The translations under genes and the position numbers were made by a program. From CAVPUA01 sp963708805 (GTDB lineage Bacteria > Actinomycetota > Actinomycetes > Mycobacteriales > Jatrophihabitantaceae): a stretch of 64,000 nucleotides of DNA. Positions 1 through 9,127 of the stretch are shown here, in pieces. How positions within the stretch are numbered: position 1 is the first letter of the stretch; every line of letters starts with the position of its first letter. The notes below the pieces were generated by a model. It searched no databases. It saw nothing but the letters and a program-made list of their open reading frames with translations, and was not told the origin of the DNA. Location of the stretch: the NCBI GenBank assembly GCA_963708805.1, contig CAVPUA010000003.1, forward strand, positions 2,170,001 to 2,234,000, read 5' to 3'.

Positions 1-431
1 CTACTACGGCTCGCCCACCCCGATTCCGCAGATGGCGTCGGTGAGCGTCCCCGAGGCTCGCATGGCGATCATCAAGCCCTACGACGCCGGCGCAGCTCAA
101 CGCGATCGAGAAGGCCATCCGCGACAGCGACCTGGGCGTCAACCCGTCCAACGACGGTCAGATCATCCGGGTGGTGTTCCCGCAGCTGACCGAGGAGCGC
201 CGCCGCGAGCTGGGCAAGATCGCCCGCCAGCGGGGCGAGGACGCGAAGGTGTCGATCCGCTCGGTGCGCCGCCACGCCAAGGAGGCGCTCGACAAGCTGG
301 CCAAGGACGGCGAGGTCGGCGAGGACGACGCCCACCGCGCCGAGGGCGAGCTCGACAAGACCACCGGCCGCTACACCGCCGTCATCGACGAGATCGTCAA
401 GGCCAAGGAATCAGAACTGCTCGAGGTCTGA
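1..431 (+). CDS. frr: Ribosome recycling factor, 5' end outside window
   Basis: Splits the post-termination ribosome together with EF-G. The visible part covers most of the protein: YYGSPTPIPQMASVSVPEAR, then the family core SDLGVNPSNDG and the C-terminal helix ending ESELLEV. The start codon lies upstream of the window. The reading frame changes near base 92, where one extra base interrupts PYDAG-QLNAIEKAI; removing it restores a normal RRF. frr followed by cdsA and rlmN is a standard actinobacterial order. RRF is essential, so the frameshift is almost certainly a sequence error. Confidence 0.95.
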
Positions 432-453
432 TGCCAATGAGCCAGGGACAGCC

Positions 454-1387
454 ATGAGCGAACCCGAGGTCGTCCGGGTCCCGCGCGTTGCTGGTGCCCG
501 TCGGGCGCGTCACGCCCCCTCGGCCGTACAGGCGATCGACACCGCGGACGGCACCGGCGCGACACCGCCGCCCACGTCGCGAGCCGGCCGCAACCTGCCG
601 GTCGCGATCGGCGTCGGGCTCGGCGCTCGCCGCGGTCGATCATCGCCAGCCTGCTGATCTACCGCGCCAGCTTCGCGGTGATCGTCGGCCTGGCCGTCAC
701 CTACGGGGTGTACGAACTCTGCCGCGCAATGGCCACCGTCGAGGCCCGTCCGTCGTTGTTGCCGCTGCTGGCCGGCGGCGATTGCGATGCAGGTCGCGGC
801 CTGGTTCCGCGGGACGAACGGTCTGGTGCTGGCGCTGCTGATCACCGTCTGCGCCGTGTTCGTGTGGCGACTGGCCGATGGTGCGTCCGGCTACCTGCGT
901 GATGCCGCGGCGTCGACGCTCGTCGCCGCCTACGTTCCGCTGCTGGGCGGCTTCGCCGTGCTGCTCGCCCATCCGCACGACGGTGTCGCCCGGGTGCTCG
1001 TCGTTCATCGCGACGGTGGTCTGCAGCGACACCGGCGGCTACGCGACGGGTGTGCTCTTCGGTAAGCATCCGATGGCACCGATGGTCTCGAAGGGCAAGA
1101 CCTGGGAGGGCTTCGCCGGTTCGGTCATCGCCTGCAGTGTTGCCGGCGGGCTGTTCCTGACGCTGACCTTCCACCACGAATGGTGGAAGGGCGTCCTGTA
1201 CGGGCTGGCGATCGCGGTGGTGGCCACGCTCGGCGATCTGGGCGAGTCGATGCTCAAGCGCGACCTGGGGATCAAGGACATGGGCAATGTGCTGCCCGGC
1301 CACGGCGGCCTGATGGATCGTCTGGACTCACTGCTGCCGTGCGCCGCCGTCGCCTATCTGATCTTGTCGGCGTTCGCCCCGGTCTGA
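454..1387 (+). CDS. cdsA: Phosphatidate cytidylyltransferase (frameshifted)
   Basis: Makes CDP-diacylglycerol from phosphatidate and CTP at the membrane, the entry point to phospholipid synthesis. The C-terminal third holds the CdsA signature SMLKRDLGIKDMGNVLPG followed by HGGLMDRLD. Several hydrophobic segments precede it. ATG 454 follows an AGGGAC ribosome site. Four single-base insertions break the frame, near 625 and at 638, 780 and 1003. At each site an extra G sits after a C (for example gtc-g-atc at 638). Repaired length is about 310 residues, usual for the family. The last 60 bp overlap the convergent gene at 1328-1843. Confidence 0.93.
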
Positions 1388-1843
1388 GGCGGGACGCAGC
1401 GCGTACACCGCGTCGTCGATTGCGTCCCGCAGTCGCACCGGCCCGCCGGGACGGTGAAGTGGGCCGCCGCCGTCGGTGAGCAGCAGCTGAACCATGGCGA
1501 CTCCTCGCGGGTCGACGAGGCCGCCATCGGCCAGCACGTCGCGCAGGGCTGCCAGCTCGTCGGTCAGCAGCCGGATGCGCGGCCAATCGAAGGGCAGCGC
1601 GTAGAGGTTGGCCGGCCGCGCCGCCTCGTGCAGGACTCGTTGGATCCCGGCGGCCAGGGCGCGTCGGTCCCGTCGTCCGGTCAGCTTCCGGGCCCGCAGA
1701 GCCAACATCAGGCTGGAGTCAGGCGACTCGCCGGCGGCGAGTCGGCGATCGAGCGACGCGGCGTGAAGGCGGGCAGCGGCCCGGTCCCGTCGGCGCGCGG
1801 GTACGTCGACGATCGCGCCGACGCGTTCATCGAGTAACAACAT
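1328..1843 (-). CDS. Conserved hypothetical protein, antisense overlap with cdsA
   Basis: An uninterrupted frame of 171 codons on the minus strand. I chose ATG 1843 (MLLLDERVGAIVDV) because GAAGGGAAC sits at ribosome-site distance upstream; the frame itself could extend to 1903. The protein is Arg/Ala-rich and mostly helical, with a more distinctive middle (NLYALPFDWPRIRLLTDELA) and no signal peptide or membrane segment. I do not recognise a function. The frame runs 60 bp into the 3' end of cdsA on the opposite strand. The last 20 residues could therefore be an artefact of a missed stop, since the protein-like part ends near VYALRP. Confidence 0.6.
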   Translation of the reverse strand: MLLLDERVGAIVDVPARRRDRAAARLHAASLDRRLAAGESPDSSLMLALRARKLTGRRDRRALAAGIQRVLHEAARPANLYALPFDWPRIRLLTDELAALRDVLADGGLVDPRGVAMVQLLLTDGGGPLHRPGGPVRLRDAIDDAVYALRPASDRGERRQDQIGDGGARQQ

Positions 1844-1960
1844 GGTCCGTTCCCTTCGGTTCTTGACCTCTCCAGAGTGCTCGCCTGAGGCCGGTTGCCG
1901 CATCCGGAAAAATCCCTATTCACAGCCGCCGTTGTCAGGATCGGGTGCGAGGCTTCGGCC

Positions 1961-2509
1961 ATGTTCGAGACCGCCGACGAGCTTCACGCCCTGCAACGAC
2001 TGCTGGACGCCAGTTTCGCTGCCGCCTCCGAGCACCTGAAATCGATCATGACGATCGAGCGTCGGCTCAGCGCCGTAGCGCTGGCCGGCCTGGTTCCGTC
2101 GCCGGCGGTGCTGAACATCGCAACCGTCACCCGCCGCGGCGAACCGCGCCTCAGCGCGGTGGACGGGCATCTGCTGCACGGTCGGTGGTACTTCTCGACG
2201 TCGGCCGATTCGCCCAAGTCACGCCAGCTGGTGAGCCGGCCGGCGATCAGCGCGTCCTACACGCCGCGCGACGGCCTGGGTGTGTTCCTGCACGGGGTCG
2301 CGAGCCGCTTGCCGGACGCGGGCGAGCGGGCGGCGCTTCACCGCCACCTCGTCCTGACCTACGGCATGGACCCCGCCGAGCTGGCCGAGGAGATCGCGTA
2401 CTTCCGGATCGACGCCGACTGGCTGGTCGGCTTCGCGATGACGCCCGCCGAGCAGGCCGAGATCGACGCCCTCCAGCGACCGGTCCGCCTCGATCCGTGG
2501 CTGGAGTGA
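1961..2509 (+). CDS. Pyridoxamine 5'-phosphate oxidase-like FMN-binding split-barrel protein
   Basis: A 182-residue protein with the split-barrel pattern: a strand ending TVTRRGEPRLSAVDG, then RWYFSTSADSPKSRQL (likely FMN-phosphate contact), then ISASYTPRDGLGVFLHGVA. Such proteins bind FMN or F420 and reduce small molecules; the substrate cannot be read from sequence. ATG 1961 is preceded by GAGG at 8 nt. A TTG at 1895 would add 22 residues without a good ribosome site. The frame is intact. It lies divergent from the gene at 1328-1843, so the 117 bp between them probably carries promoters for both. Confidence 0.8.
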   Translation: MFETADELHALQRLLDASFAAASEHLKSIMTIERRLSAVALAGLVPSPAVLNIATVTRRGEPRLSAVDGHLLHGRWYFSTSADSPKSRQLVSRPAISASYTPRDGLGVFLHGVASRLPDAGERAALHRHLVLTYGMDPAELAEEIAYFRIDADWLVGFAMTPAEQAEIDALQRPVRLDPWLE

Positions 2510-2539
2510 GTCGCCCGCAACCGTGGGAGAATGGGCGTC

Positions 2540-3643
2540 GTGCCCGCTGCCCTTCCGCTCGTGTTCGACGCGCCCAAGCGCGGGCTGCCGCCTCGCCATC
2601 TGGCCGACCTCGACGCCGCCGGGCGTCGGGCCGCGGTGGCCGAACTCGGGCTTGCCGGCCTTTCGCGCCGATCAGCTGTCACGGCACTACTTCGGCCGGT
2701 TCGACAGCGACGCCAGCGACGATGACCGACCTGCCGGCCGCGATGCGCGCGCAGCTCGGCGGCGGACTGCTGCCGCCAGTTGCTCACCGAGGTGCGCCAC
2801 GTCGAGACCGACGAGGCGACGACGCGCAAGACGCTGTACCGGCTGCACGACGGCACGCTCGTCGAGAGCGTTCTGATGCGCTATCCGGAGCGGATGACCG
2901 TCTGCATCTCGAGCCAGGCCGGGTGCGGCATGGCCTGCCCGTTCTGCGCGACCGGCCAGGGCGGCCTGACCCGCAATCTGTCGACCGGCGAGATCGTCGA
3001 CCAGGTGGTGGCGGCCGCGCGCACCGCGGCGCGCGGCGAGATGGCCGGGGGGCCGGGTCGCCTGTCGAACGTCGTGTTCATGGGGATGGGCGAGCCCCTG
3101 GCCAACTACAGCCGGGTGATCGCGGCGATCCGCCGTCTGGTCGACCCGTCCCCGGCGGGGCTGGGACTTTCGCGTCGCTCGATCACGCTGTCGACGGTCG
3201 GGCTGGTTCCGGCGATCCGCAGGCTGATCGACGAGGACTTGAGCGTGACGCTCGCGGTGTCGCTGCATGCGCCGGACGATGAACTGCGCGACACCCTCGT
3301 GCCCGTCAACACGCGCTGGAAGGTGGCCGAGGTCCTCGCCGCGGCCGACGCCTACGCCGAGAAGACCGGACGCCGTTACTCGATCGAGTACGCCATGATC
3401 CGCGACGTCAACGACCAGCCCGAGCGGGCCGAGCTGCTCGGCGATCTGCTCAGCTCCCGCCTGGCGCACGTCAACCTGATCCCGCTCAACCCGACGCCGG
3501 GATCGCAATGGGACGCCTCGCCCAAGAAGGTCGAGCGCGAGTTCGTCCGGCTGCTCGAACTGCGCGGCGTGTCGGTGACCGTTCGCGACACCCGCGGCCG
3601 CGAGATCGACGGCGCCTGCGGCCAGCTCGCCGCCAACGGCTGA
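2540..3643 (+). CDS. rlmN: Dual-specificity 23S rRNA (A2503)/tRNA (A37) C2-methyltransferase (frameshifted)
   Basis: A radical-SAM enzyme that methylates adenosine C2 in 23S rRNA and some tRNAs. The 4Fe-4S cluster motif is CGMACPFC inside SSQAGCGMACPFCATGQGG. MGMGEPLANY binds SAM, and the C-terminal Cys is in IDGACGQLAANG. GTG 2540 fits GGGAGA at about 10 nt better than ATG 2531, which lies too close to it. Three single-base insertions fall in the N-terminal 85 codons: near 2655 (GLP-AFRADQL), near 2722 (before MTDLPAAM) and near 2780 (before LLTEVRHVE). From 2780 on the frame is clean. The order after cdsA is conserved in actinobacteria. Confidence 0.95.
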
Positions 3644-3656
3644 ATCCGCCCCAGCC

Positions 3657-3690
3657 GAACGGCGCGCCACCCGGAGGTGACGCGCCGTTC
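3657..3690. terminator. Bidirectional hairpin terminator between rlmN and the MFS gene
   Basis: gaacggcgcg (3657-3666) pairs perfectly with cgcgccgttc (3681-3690). Inside it, cacc pairs with ggtg across one mismatch, leaving a 4-nt loop. It lies between two convergent stops, so it can serve both. There is no U-tract, as is common for actinobacterial terminators. Confidence 0.8.
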
Positions 3691-3714
3691 GTGCTTCGTG
3701 GATCTTCAGATCGG

Positions 3715-5242
3715 TCAGTCGACCAGCACCGGCTCGTGGTTGGCCGCCGTCGGGGTTGCGGATGGCCGAGATCACCAGCACGACCGTCGCGGCCAGGAGC
3801 AGCGCCGCGACCAGGAAGCCACGATCGGCCCCGACCAGGAACGCGTGCCGAGCCACCTCTGCCGCCGAAGCACCGGGTGCCGGATGGGCGGCCGCGTGCT
3901 TGCTGGCCGAGCCGAACACGGTGACCAGGATGGCCAGACCGAGCGCGCCGCCGACCTGCTGCATGACGTTCACCAGACCCGACGCGGCGCCCGCGTCACG
4001 CGGATCGACGCCGGCCAGCGACATCATCGTCAGCGGCACGAAGGACAACCCGGCGCCGAGACCGAACAGCACCAGCGGGCCCAACACCGAGAAGTAGCTG
4101 CTGTTCTCGGAGAGCTGGGTCAGCCACAGCATGCCCGACCGTCGAGGAGCGTCAGCCCACCGGCCATCACCATCCGAGGGCCGAAGCGCTGGGTGAGCGT
4201 GCGAGCGCTGAGCTGGGACGCGGCGAACAGCACCAGGGTGAGCGGCAGGAACGCGAAGCCGGTCGTCAGACGCGCTGTAGCCCAGCACCTCTTGCAGGAA
4301 CTGCGTGAGGAAGAAGAACATCCCCATCATTCCCGCGACGAGCAGCAGCCGGGCGAGGTAGGAACTGACGCGGTTGCGGTCGGCGAACAGCCGCAGCGGC
4401 GTGATCGGCGACGAGGCCCGCATCTCGGTGGCAACGAATCCACCCAGGAGCAGGACGCCGACGACGAACGAGACCAGGGTGGTCGTATCGCCCCAGCCGT
4501 CACTGGCCGCGCGGACGAAGCCGTAGACCAGGGCGGTCATGCCGATCGTCGAGGTGAGCGCGCCGGCGATGTCGAAGTGGCCGCGCCGGCGGTCGGTCTC
4601 AGGCAGGACGGCGCGCGAGACGGCGATCAGCACCAGGCCGATAGGGACGTTGACGAACAGCACCCACCGCCAGGACGCCCACTGGGTCAGCATGCCGCCG
4701 GCGAGCAGGCCGACGGCGCTGCCGCCGATCGACACGGTCGTGTAGAGCCCGATGGCGCGGATGCGCTCGCGCCCTTCCGGGAAGAGGGTCATGAGCAGGG
4801 CCAGCGCGGAGGGCGAGGCGAGCGCACCACCGACGCCCTGCAAGGCGCGCATCGTCAGCAGCATGGCCTCGGAGTTGGCGAAGCCACCGGCCAGCGAGGC
4901 GGTGGTGAACAGGCCGATGCCGGCCAGGAAGGTGCGGCGACGGCCGAGGATGTCACCGGCGCGCGCGCCCAGCAGCAGCAGGCCGCCGAAGGCCAGGGTG
5001 TAGGCGTTGATGACCCACGACAGGTTCGCCGCCGAGAAGTGCAGGTCGGTCTTGATCTCGGGAAGCGCGATGTTCACGATGGTCGCGTCCAGCACGACCA
5101 TGAGCTGGCAGGTCAGGATCGCGGCGAGCACGAGCGCCGCGTGGTTGGGACGCGGAAGCCGGCTGCGGATCTTGCGCCGCGGCTCGCGCACCGGAACCTC
5201 GAACAGGTAGTCCGGGTAGTCGGTTGTTGATTCGACAGTCAC
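3715..5242 (-). CDS. MFS drug exporter, 14-TM DHA2/EmrB-QacA type (frameshifted)
   Basis: A proton-driven multidrug efflux protein of the inner membrane. Visible family motifs are LVVLDATIVNIALPEI in TM1, GARAGDILGRRR in the first cytoplasmic loop (motif A), and ALASPSALALL with MRALQGVGGA (motif C region). The start is GTG 5242 after AAGGAG. Frameshifts lie near 4270 (after LGYSA), near 4140 (before GMLWLTQL) and near 3740. Repairing the last gives the C-terminus EPVLVD and a stop at 3715. Without that repair the open frame runs on antisense through rlmN, which is spurious. It is divergent from the TetR gene at 5372, which probably represses it. Confidence 0.9.
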
Positions 5243-5277
5243 TTGCTGTTCTCCTTAGCGGAGTTCGTGGAGTACAT

Positions 5278-5332
5278 TTGCTAAACGGAAGCTTCCTCCG
5301 GAAACAATACGGAGGTGTCCTCCGTTTAGCAA
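5278..5332. promoter_or_regulatory. Twin TetR-type operators in the MFS/TetR divergent promoter
   Basis: Two near-identical 16-mers, acggaagcttcctccg (5285-5300) and acggaggtgtcctccg (5309-5324), match at 13 of 16 positions and start 24 bp apart. The second is also a palindrome (acggagg-tgt-cctccgt). The pair is enclosed by a long inverted repeat, ttgctaaacgga (5278-5289) with tccgtttagcaa (5321-5332). Position and symmetry fit two TetR dimers controlling both genes. Confidence 0.75.
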
Positions 5333-5371
5333 GTTGACTGTGGAATTGCCCGTCGAGCAGGAGTTGGAACC

Positions 5372-5981
5372 GTGACGCAGGCCGAGGTTGTGGCGGAACG
5401 AGCACGGACGCCGACTGTCGTCCGATGCGGGCCGACGCCCGGCGCAACCGCGGACGCGCTGCTGGCCGCCGCGGCCGAGCTGTTCGCCGAGCAGGGCGTG
5501 GACGTCTCGCTGGAGGAGATCGCCCGCCGCGCCTGCGTCGGCATCGGCACGCTGTACCGCAACTTCGCCGACCCGTGACGCGCTGATCGCCGACGTCTAT
5601 CGACGTGAGGTCGAGCAGCTGTGCGGCGGCGTCGACGAACTGCTGGCCGAGCTGCCGCCGGCCGACGCGCTCGAGGAGTGGATGCGCCGCTTCGTCAGCT
5701 ACGTCGCCACCAAGCGTGGAATGGCCAGCGCACTGAAGTCGGTCGTCGGCGCGCTCCGAGCTGTTCGCGGCGACCCGCGCCCAGATCAACGACTCGATGA
5801 GCCGGCTGGTGAATGCCGCCGTCGACGCCGGGACGGTGCGGGCCGACGCCAATCCCGATGACGTGCTGCGCGCGATGAGCGGCTTCTGCCTGATCAGCGA
5901 CCAGCCGGGTTGGCAGGAGCAGGCCCTGCGACTGATTCGCTGCTGTGTGACGGCCTCCGCTACGGCGTGCCGTCGGCCTGA
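5372..5981 (+). CDS. TetR-family transcriptional repressor (frameshifted)
   Basis: The N-terminal helix-turn-helix is typical: ALLAAAAELFAEQGVDVSLE, then IARRACVGIGTLYRNFADP. The C-terminal ligand domain continues as ALIADVYRREVEQLCGGVDE. GTG 5372 is taken as start. Frameshifts occur near 5576 (an extra T after DP creates a false TGA), near 5758 (before SELFAATRAQI) and near 5940 (a lost base before LLCDGLRYGVPSA). The true stop is at 5979-5981. The likely role is repression of the divergent MFS exporter through the operators at 5285-5324. The ligand is unknown. Confidence 0.87.
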
Positions 5982-6607
5982 GCGATCTCGCGACACCGAT
6001 TCGCGGCACCGGTCGGCCCGGTTTCAGATCTGGCGCCGGCAATCGCGGCGCGCCATAGGTGACGCGCGCCGGGATGACGCCGGCCCAGGCCGGGCCGTCG
6101 ACGTCGTCGTCCGGATCGTCGGGCCAGCCGGCTGAGATCTTCAGCGACCACGTCCTGATCGGGAGCTCGAGCACGAGCGTCGCCGCCAGCTCCTTCGCGC
6201 GCGGGCGCCGCAGCTCGGCGACCCGCCCAGGGATCAGCGCGTCGGTGATCACGTCCAGCGCGCGGCTCGGCGTCGTCGACGACCGTGCACGAGCCGAAGA
6301 GCACAGCGCTGCGGTAGTGCATCGACGACTCGAACGCCGACCGCGCGATGACCAGTCCGTCGAAGGAGGTGACGGCCAGCGACGTCGGCGCGCCGGCCGC
6401 GAGGGCGCGCATCCAGCGCGAGCCGGTCGAGCCGTGCGCCAGGACCCGGTCACCGTCGCGCACGATCGCGGTGGGGATCACGACCGGATGCCCATCGTCG
6501 ATCACCCCGAAGTGGCCGATGTGGACGTCGTCGAGCAGCCGATCGAGTTCGGCGCGGTCGGTGCTGGCCTTCTCGGGCAGGCGGGTGATCCGAGTGGTCG
6601 GCGTCAT
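5960..6607 (-). CDS. Pyridoxamine 5'-phosphate oxidase family protein (frameshifted), last gene of amine operon
   Basis: A flavin-nucleotide-binding split-barrel protein: LDRLLDDVHIGHFGVIDDG, PVVIPTAIVRDGDRVLAHG, SRWMRALAAG and SFDGLVIARSAFESSMHYRS, ending VPRIGVARSL-like as in this subfamily. The frame changes near 6270 (after CTVVDD) and again near the C-terminus, so the stop at 5960 is tentative. ATG 6607 overlaps the stop of the upstream amine oxidase as ATGA, which implies translational coupling. Many actinobacterial amine-catabolic operons carry such a protein, but its substrate is not known. It converges with the TetR gene and overlaps its end by about 20 bp. Confidence 0.75.
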   Translation of the reverse strand: MTPTTRITRLPEKASTDRAELDRLLDDVHIGHFGVIDDGHPVVIPTAIVRDGDRVLAHGSTGSRWMRALAAGAPTSLAVTSFDGLVIARSAFESSMHYRSAVLFGSCTVVDDAEPRAGRDHRRADPWAGRRAAAPAREGAGGDARARAPDQDVVAEDLSRLARRSGRRRRRPGLGRRHPGARHLWRAAIAGARSETGPTGAANRCREIAQADGTP

Positions 6608-7973
6608 CGGCCCATCACCGAGTTGACCAGCGCCGGCCAGTCGCGAGGACGGCCGCGTCGGGCCTCGGCGCGCGTCGGCCCAGGTCATCGCCTGCAGCCC
6701 GGCGTTCGCGCCCAGCCAGCGCAGCGGCTCGGGCTCCCAGTCGCGTGATCGGTGGCCGACCCAGGGCAGCGTCGGTCAGACTCGGCGTCCTGGCCGGTGA
6801 TCAGGTCGGCCAGCGTTCGGCCGGCCAGGTTGGTGGTCGAGACGCCGTCGCCGACATAGCCCCCGGCCCAGGCCACGCCGTCGACCAGCCCGACCGAGGC
6901 GTGCCAGTCACGGGCGATGCCGAGCGGGCCGCCCCAGCGATGGGTGATCTTGGTCGTAGCGCAGGATCGGGAACAGCTCGACGAGGGTCCGCTGCAGAGC
7001 GGCGAACACCGCCGGCACCCGGTCGTAGGACGGCGTCGATGCGCGAACCGAGGTGATACGGCGCGCCGCGGCCGCCGAACACCAGCCGGCCGTCGGCCGT
7101 CCGTTGGCCGTAGATGATCAGGTGCCGACCGTCGCTGAACGTCTCGCGCTCGGGCCAGGCCGATCTCGTCCCAGACCGCATCGGTCAAGCGGTTCGGTGG
7201 CGATCATCAGCGAGTAGACCGGGGCGATCGCGCGCTTGAGCCCGGCAGCCGTGGGGTGTAGCCCTCGGTCGCCCGTACGACGGTGTCGGCCCGAATGACG
7301 CCCTGCTCGGTCGTGACCCGACCCCGCTCGATGCCGACCGCGCGCGTGCGTTCGAAGATCGTCGCGCCGCGGCGCTCGACGGCGTCGGCCAGTCCGCGGA
7401 CGAGCTTGGCCGGGTGGATCACGGCGCAGTGCGGGGTGAACGTCGCTCCGACGACGTTCGGTGGCGGCCAGCCGATCGCGGGCCTCGGCGCGCGTCGAGC
7501 AACAGCGTGCCGAGCTCGAACCGATCGGACTCGGCGACCTCCTCGCGTGCGCGCTCCAGCTGTGGTGCCGACCGGGCGAGCACGACGGTGCCGCCGCGAG
7601 CGATGTCGGCGTCGATGCCCTCGACGGCCCCCACCCGCACGACCTCGTCCACCGCCTCGCGCATCGCCGCGTACTGGGCCGTTGCCGCGTCGTGACCGGA
7701 CTCGCGCGCCAGCGCCGACGCACTGATCGGGAACAGCGCCGAGCACCAGCCGCCGTTGCGTCCGGAGGCGCCGAAGCCGGCGATCTCGGACTCGACGACG
7801 GCGATCCGCAGCGCTGGATCGGCTTCGTGCAGGTAGTAGGCCGTCCAGAGTCCGGTGAAGCCCGCGCCGACGATCGCCACGTCGACGGCCAGATCACCGG
7901 CCAGGGACGGCCGCGGGTCGAGCGAGCTCGGGACCGTCTCGTGCCAGAGGGACAGGGCGCGGTAGTCGGTCAG
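6604..7973 (-). CDS. FAD-dependent amine oxidase, DAO/gamma-glutamylputrescine oxidase-like (heavily frameshifted)
   Basis: Oxidises a primary or secondary amine with O2, probably a polyamine-derived substrate. The FAD-binding Rossmann motif VDVAIVGAGFTGLWTAYYL lies near residues 28-46. It is followed by GFGASGRNGGWCSALFP, later TPHCAVIHPAKLVRGLADAV and LIIYGQRTADGRLVFGGRGA, and near the C-terminus AWAGGYVGDGVSTTNLAGRT. At least six frameshifts scatter between 6620 and 7500. The start appears to be CTG 7973-7971 (LTDYRALSLWH), which overlaps the ald stop as CTGA; no in-frame ATG or GTG lies nearby. The stop 6606-6604 overlaps the next gene. Substrate assignment is by family and neighbours only. 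Confidence 0.82.
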
Positions 7974-9085
7974 CTCAGCACGTCTTCCAGCGCGACGGCG
8001 GCATAGCCGTGGGCTTCGGCGACCGGTCCGTTGGTGAGCTGCCCGTCGTGGGTGTTCAGGCCGAGGGCCAGCGCGTGGTCGTTGCGCAGCGCCTGCTTCC
8101 AGCCGTGGTTGGCCAGCTCGACGGCGTAGGGCAGCGTCACGTTGGTGAGCGCGTAGGTGGAGGTGTGCGGGACGGCTCCCGGCATGTTGGCCACGCAGTA
8201 GAAGATCGACTCGTGCACTTGGTAGACCGGGTCGGCGTGCGTGGTCGGGCGTGAGTCCTCGAAGCAGCCGCCCTGGTCGATCGCGATGTCGACCAGCACC
8301 GATCCCGGCTTCATCCGCGAGACGAGCTCGTTGCTGATGATCTTGGGTGCCTTCGCTCCGGGCACCAGCACCGCTCCGATGACCAGGTCGGCGTCGAGCA
8401 CCGCCCGCTCGACCTCGTAGGCGTTGGACGCGATCGTCTGGCAGTGCCCCTGGTAGATCGCGTCCATCTGGCGCAGTCGGGCCACGTTGCGATCGAGCAG
8501 CAGCACCTCGGCCTGCATGCCCAGCGCGATCACGGCCGCGTTCTGACCACTGACTCCGGCGCCGATGACCACGACCTTCGCCGCGTAGACGCCCGGGACG
8601 CCGCCCATCAGCACGCCGCGTCCGCCGCCCTGGCGCATCAGGTGGAACGCGCCGACCTGCGGCGCGAGCCGGCCCGCGACCTCGGACATCGGAGCGAGCA
8701 GCGGCAACGAGTTGTCGGCCAGCTGGACGGTCTCGTAGGCGATGCCCGTCGTACCGGCCGCGAGCAGTGCGTCCGTGCAGGCCTTGTCGGCGGCCAGGTG
8801 CAGGTAGGTGAACAGCACCTGGTCCTTGCGCATCCGGTGGTATTCCTCGGCGATCGGCTCCTTGACCTTGAGGACCATGTCGCCGGTGTCCCACACCTCG
8901 TCGGCGGTGGACAGGATCTTGGCGCCGGCCGCGATGTAGTCGGAGTCGGGAATCGACGAGCCGACACCGGCCTCCTGCTCGACGAAGACGTCGTGGCCGT
9001 TGCGCACGAGCTCGTGCACGCCGGCCGGGGTGATCGCCACCCGGTATTCGTGGTTCTTGATCTCGCGGGGGATACCGACCTTCAT
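7970..9085 (-). CDS. ald: Alanine dehydrogenase
   Basis: Reversibly converts L-alanine, NAD+ and water to pyruvate, NH4+ and NADH. An intact 371-residue protein of normal length: N-terminal signature MKVGIPREIKNHEYRVA, substrate loop KVKEPI, and NAD-binding KVVVIGAGVSGQNAAVIALG near residues 165-185. ATG 9085 has AAAGGG upstream. It lies 42 bp after the aminotransferase stop and shares a 4-nt CTGA with the amine oxidase gene. In this operon it would regenerate pyruvate from the alanine formed when pyruvate is the amino acceptor of the aminotransferase (inference). Confidence 0.95.
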   Translation of the reverse strand: MKVGIPREIKNHEYRVAITPAGVHELVRNGHDVFVEQEAGVGSSIPDSDYIAAGAKILSTADEVWDTGDMVLKVKEPIAEEYHRMRKDQVLFTYLHLAADKACTDALLAAGTTGIAYETVQLADNSLPLLAPMSEVAGRLAPQVGAFHLMRQGGGRGVLMGGVPGVYAAKVVVIGAGVSGQNAAVIALGMQAEVLLLDRNVARLRQMDAIYQGHCQTIASNAYEVERAVLDADLVIGAVLVPGAKAPKIISNELVSRMKPGSVLVDIAIDQGGCFEDSRPTTHADPVYQVHESIFYCVANMPGAVPHTSTYALTNVTLPYAVELANHGWKQALRNDHALALGLNTHDGQLTNGPVAEAHGYAAVALEDVLS

Positions 9086-9127
9086 GGGTTGTGCCCTTTC
9101 GGTTGCTGGCGTGAGAACCGGGCCGGG

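Noticed and set aside
2687..3714. Minus-strand open frame continuing from the MFS gene antisense through rlmN
   Set aside because: Protein-like sequence ends near ISAIRNPDGG; repairing one base gives a natural stop at 3715 next to a bidirectional terminator. The rest is high-GC antisense noise.
3677..5230. Long plus-strand open frame opposite the MFS gene
   Set aside because: Low-complexity Arg/Gln/Asp composition with no domain, exactly antisense to a clear transporter.
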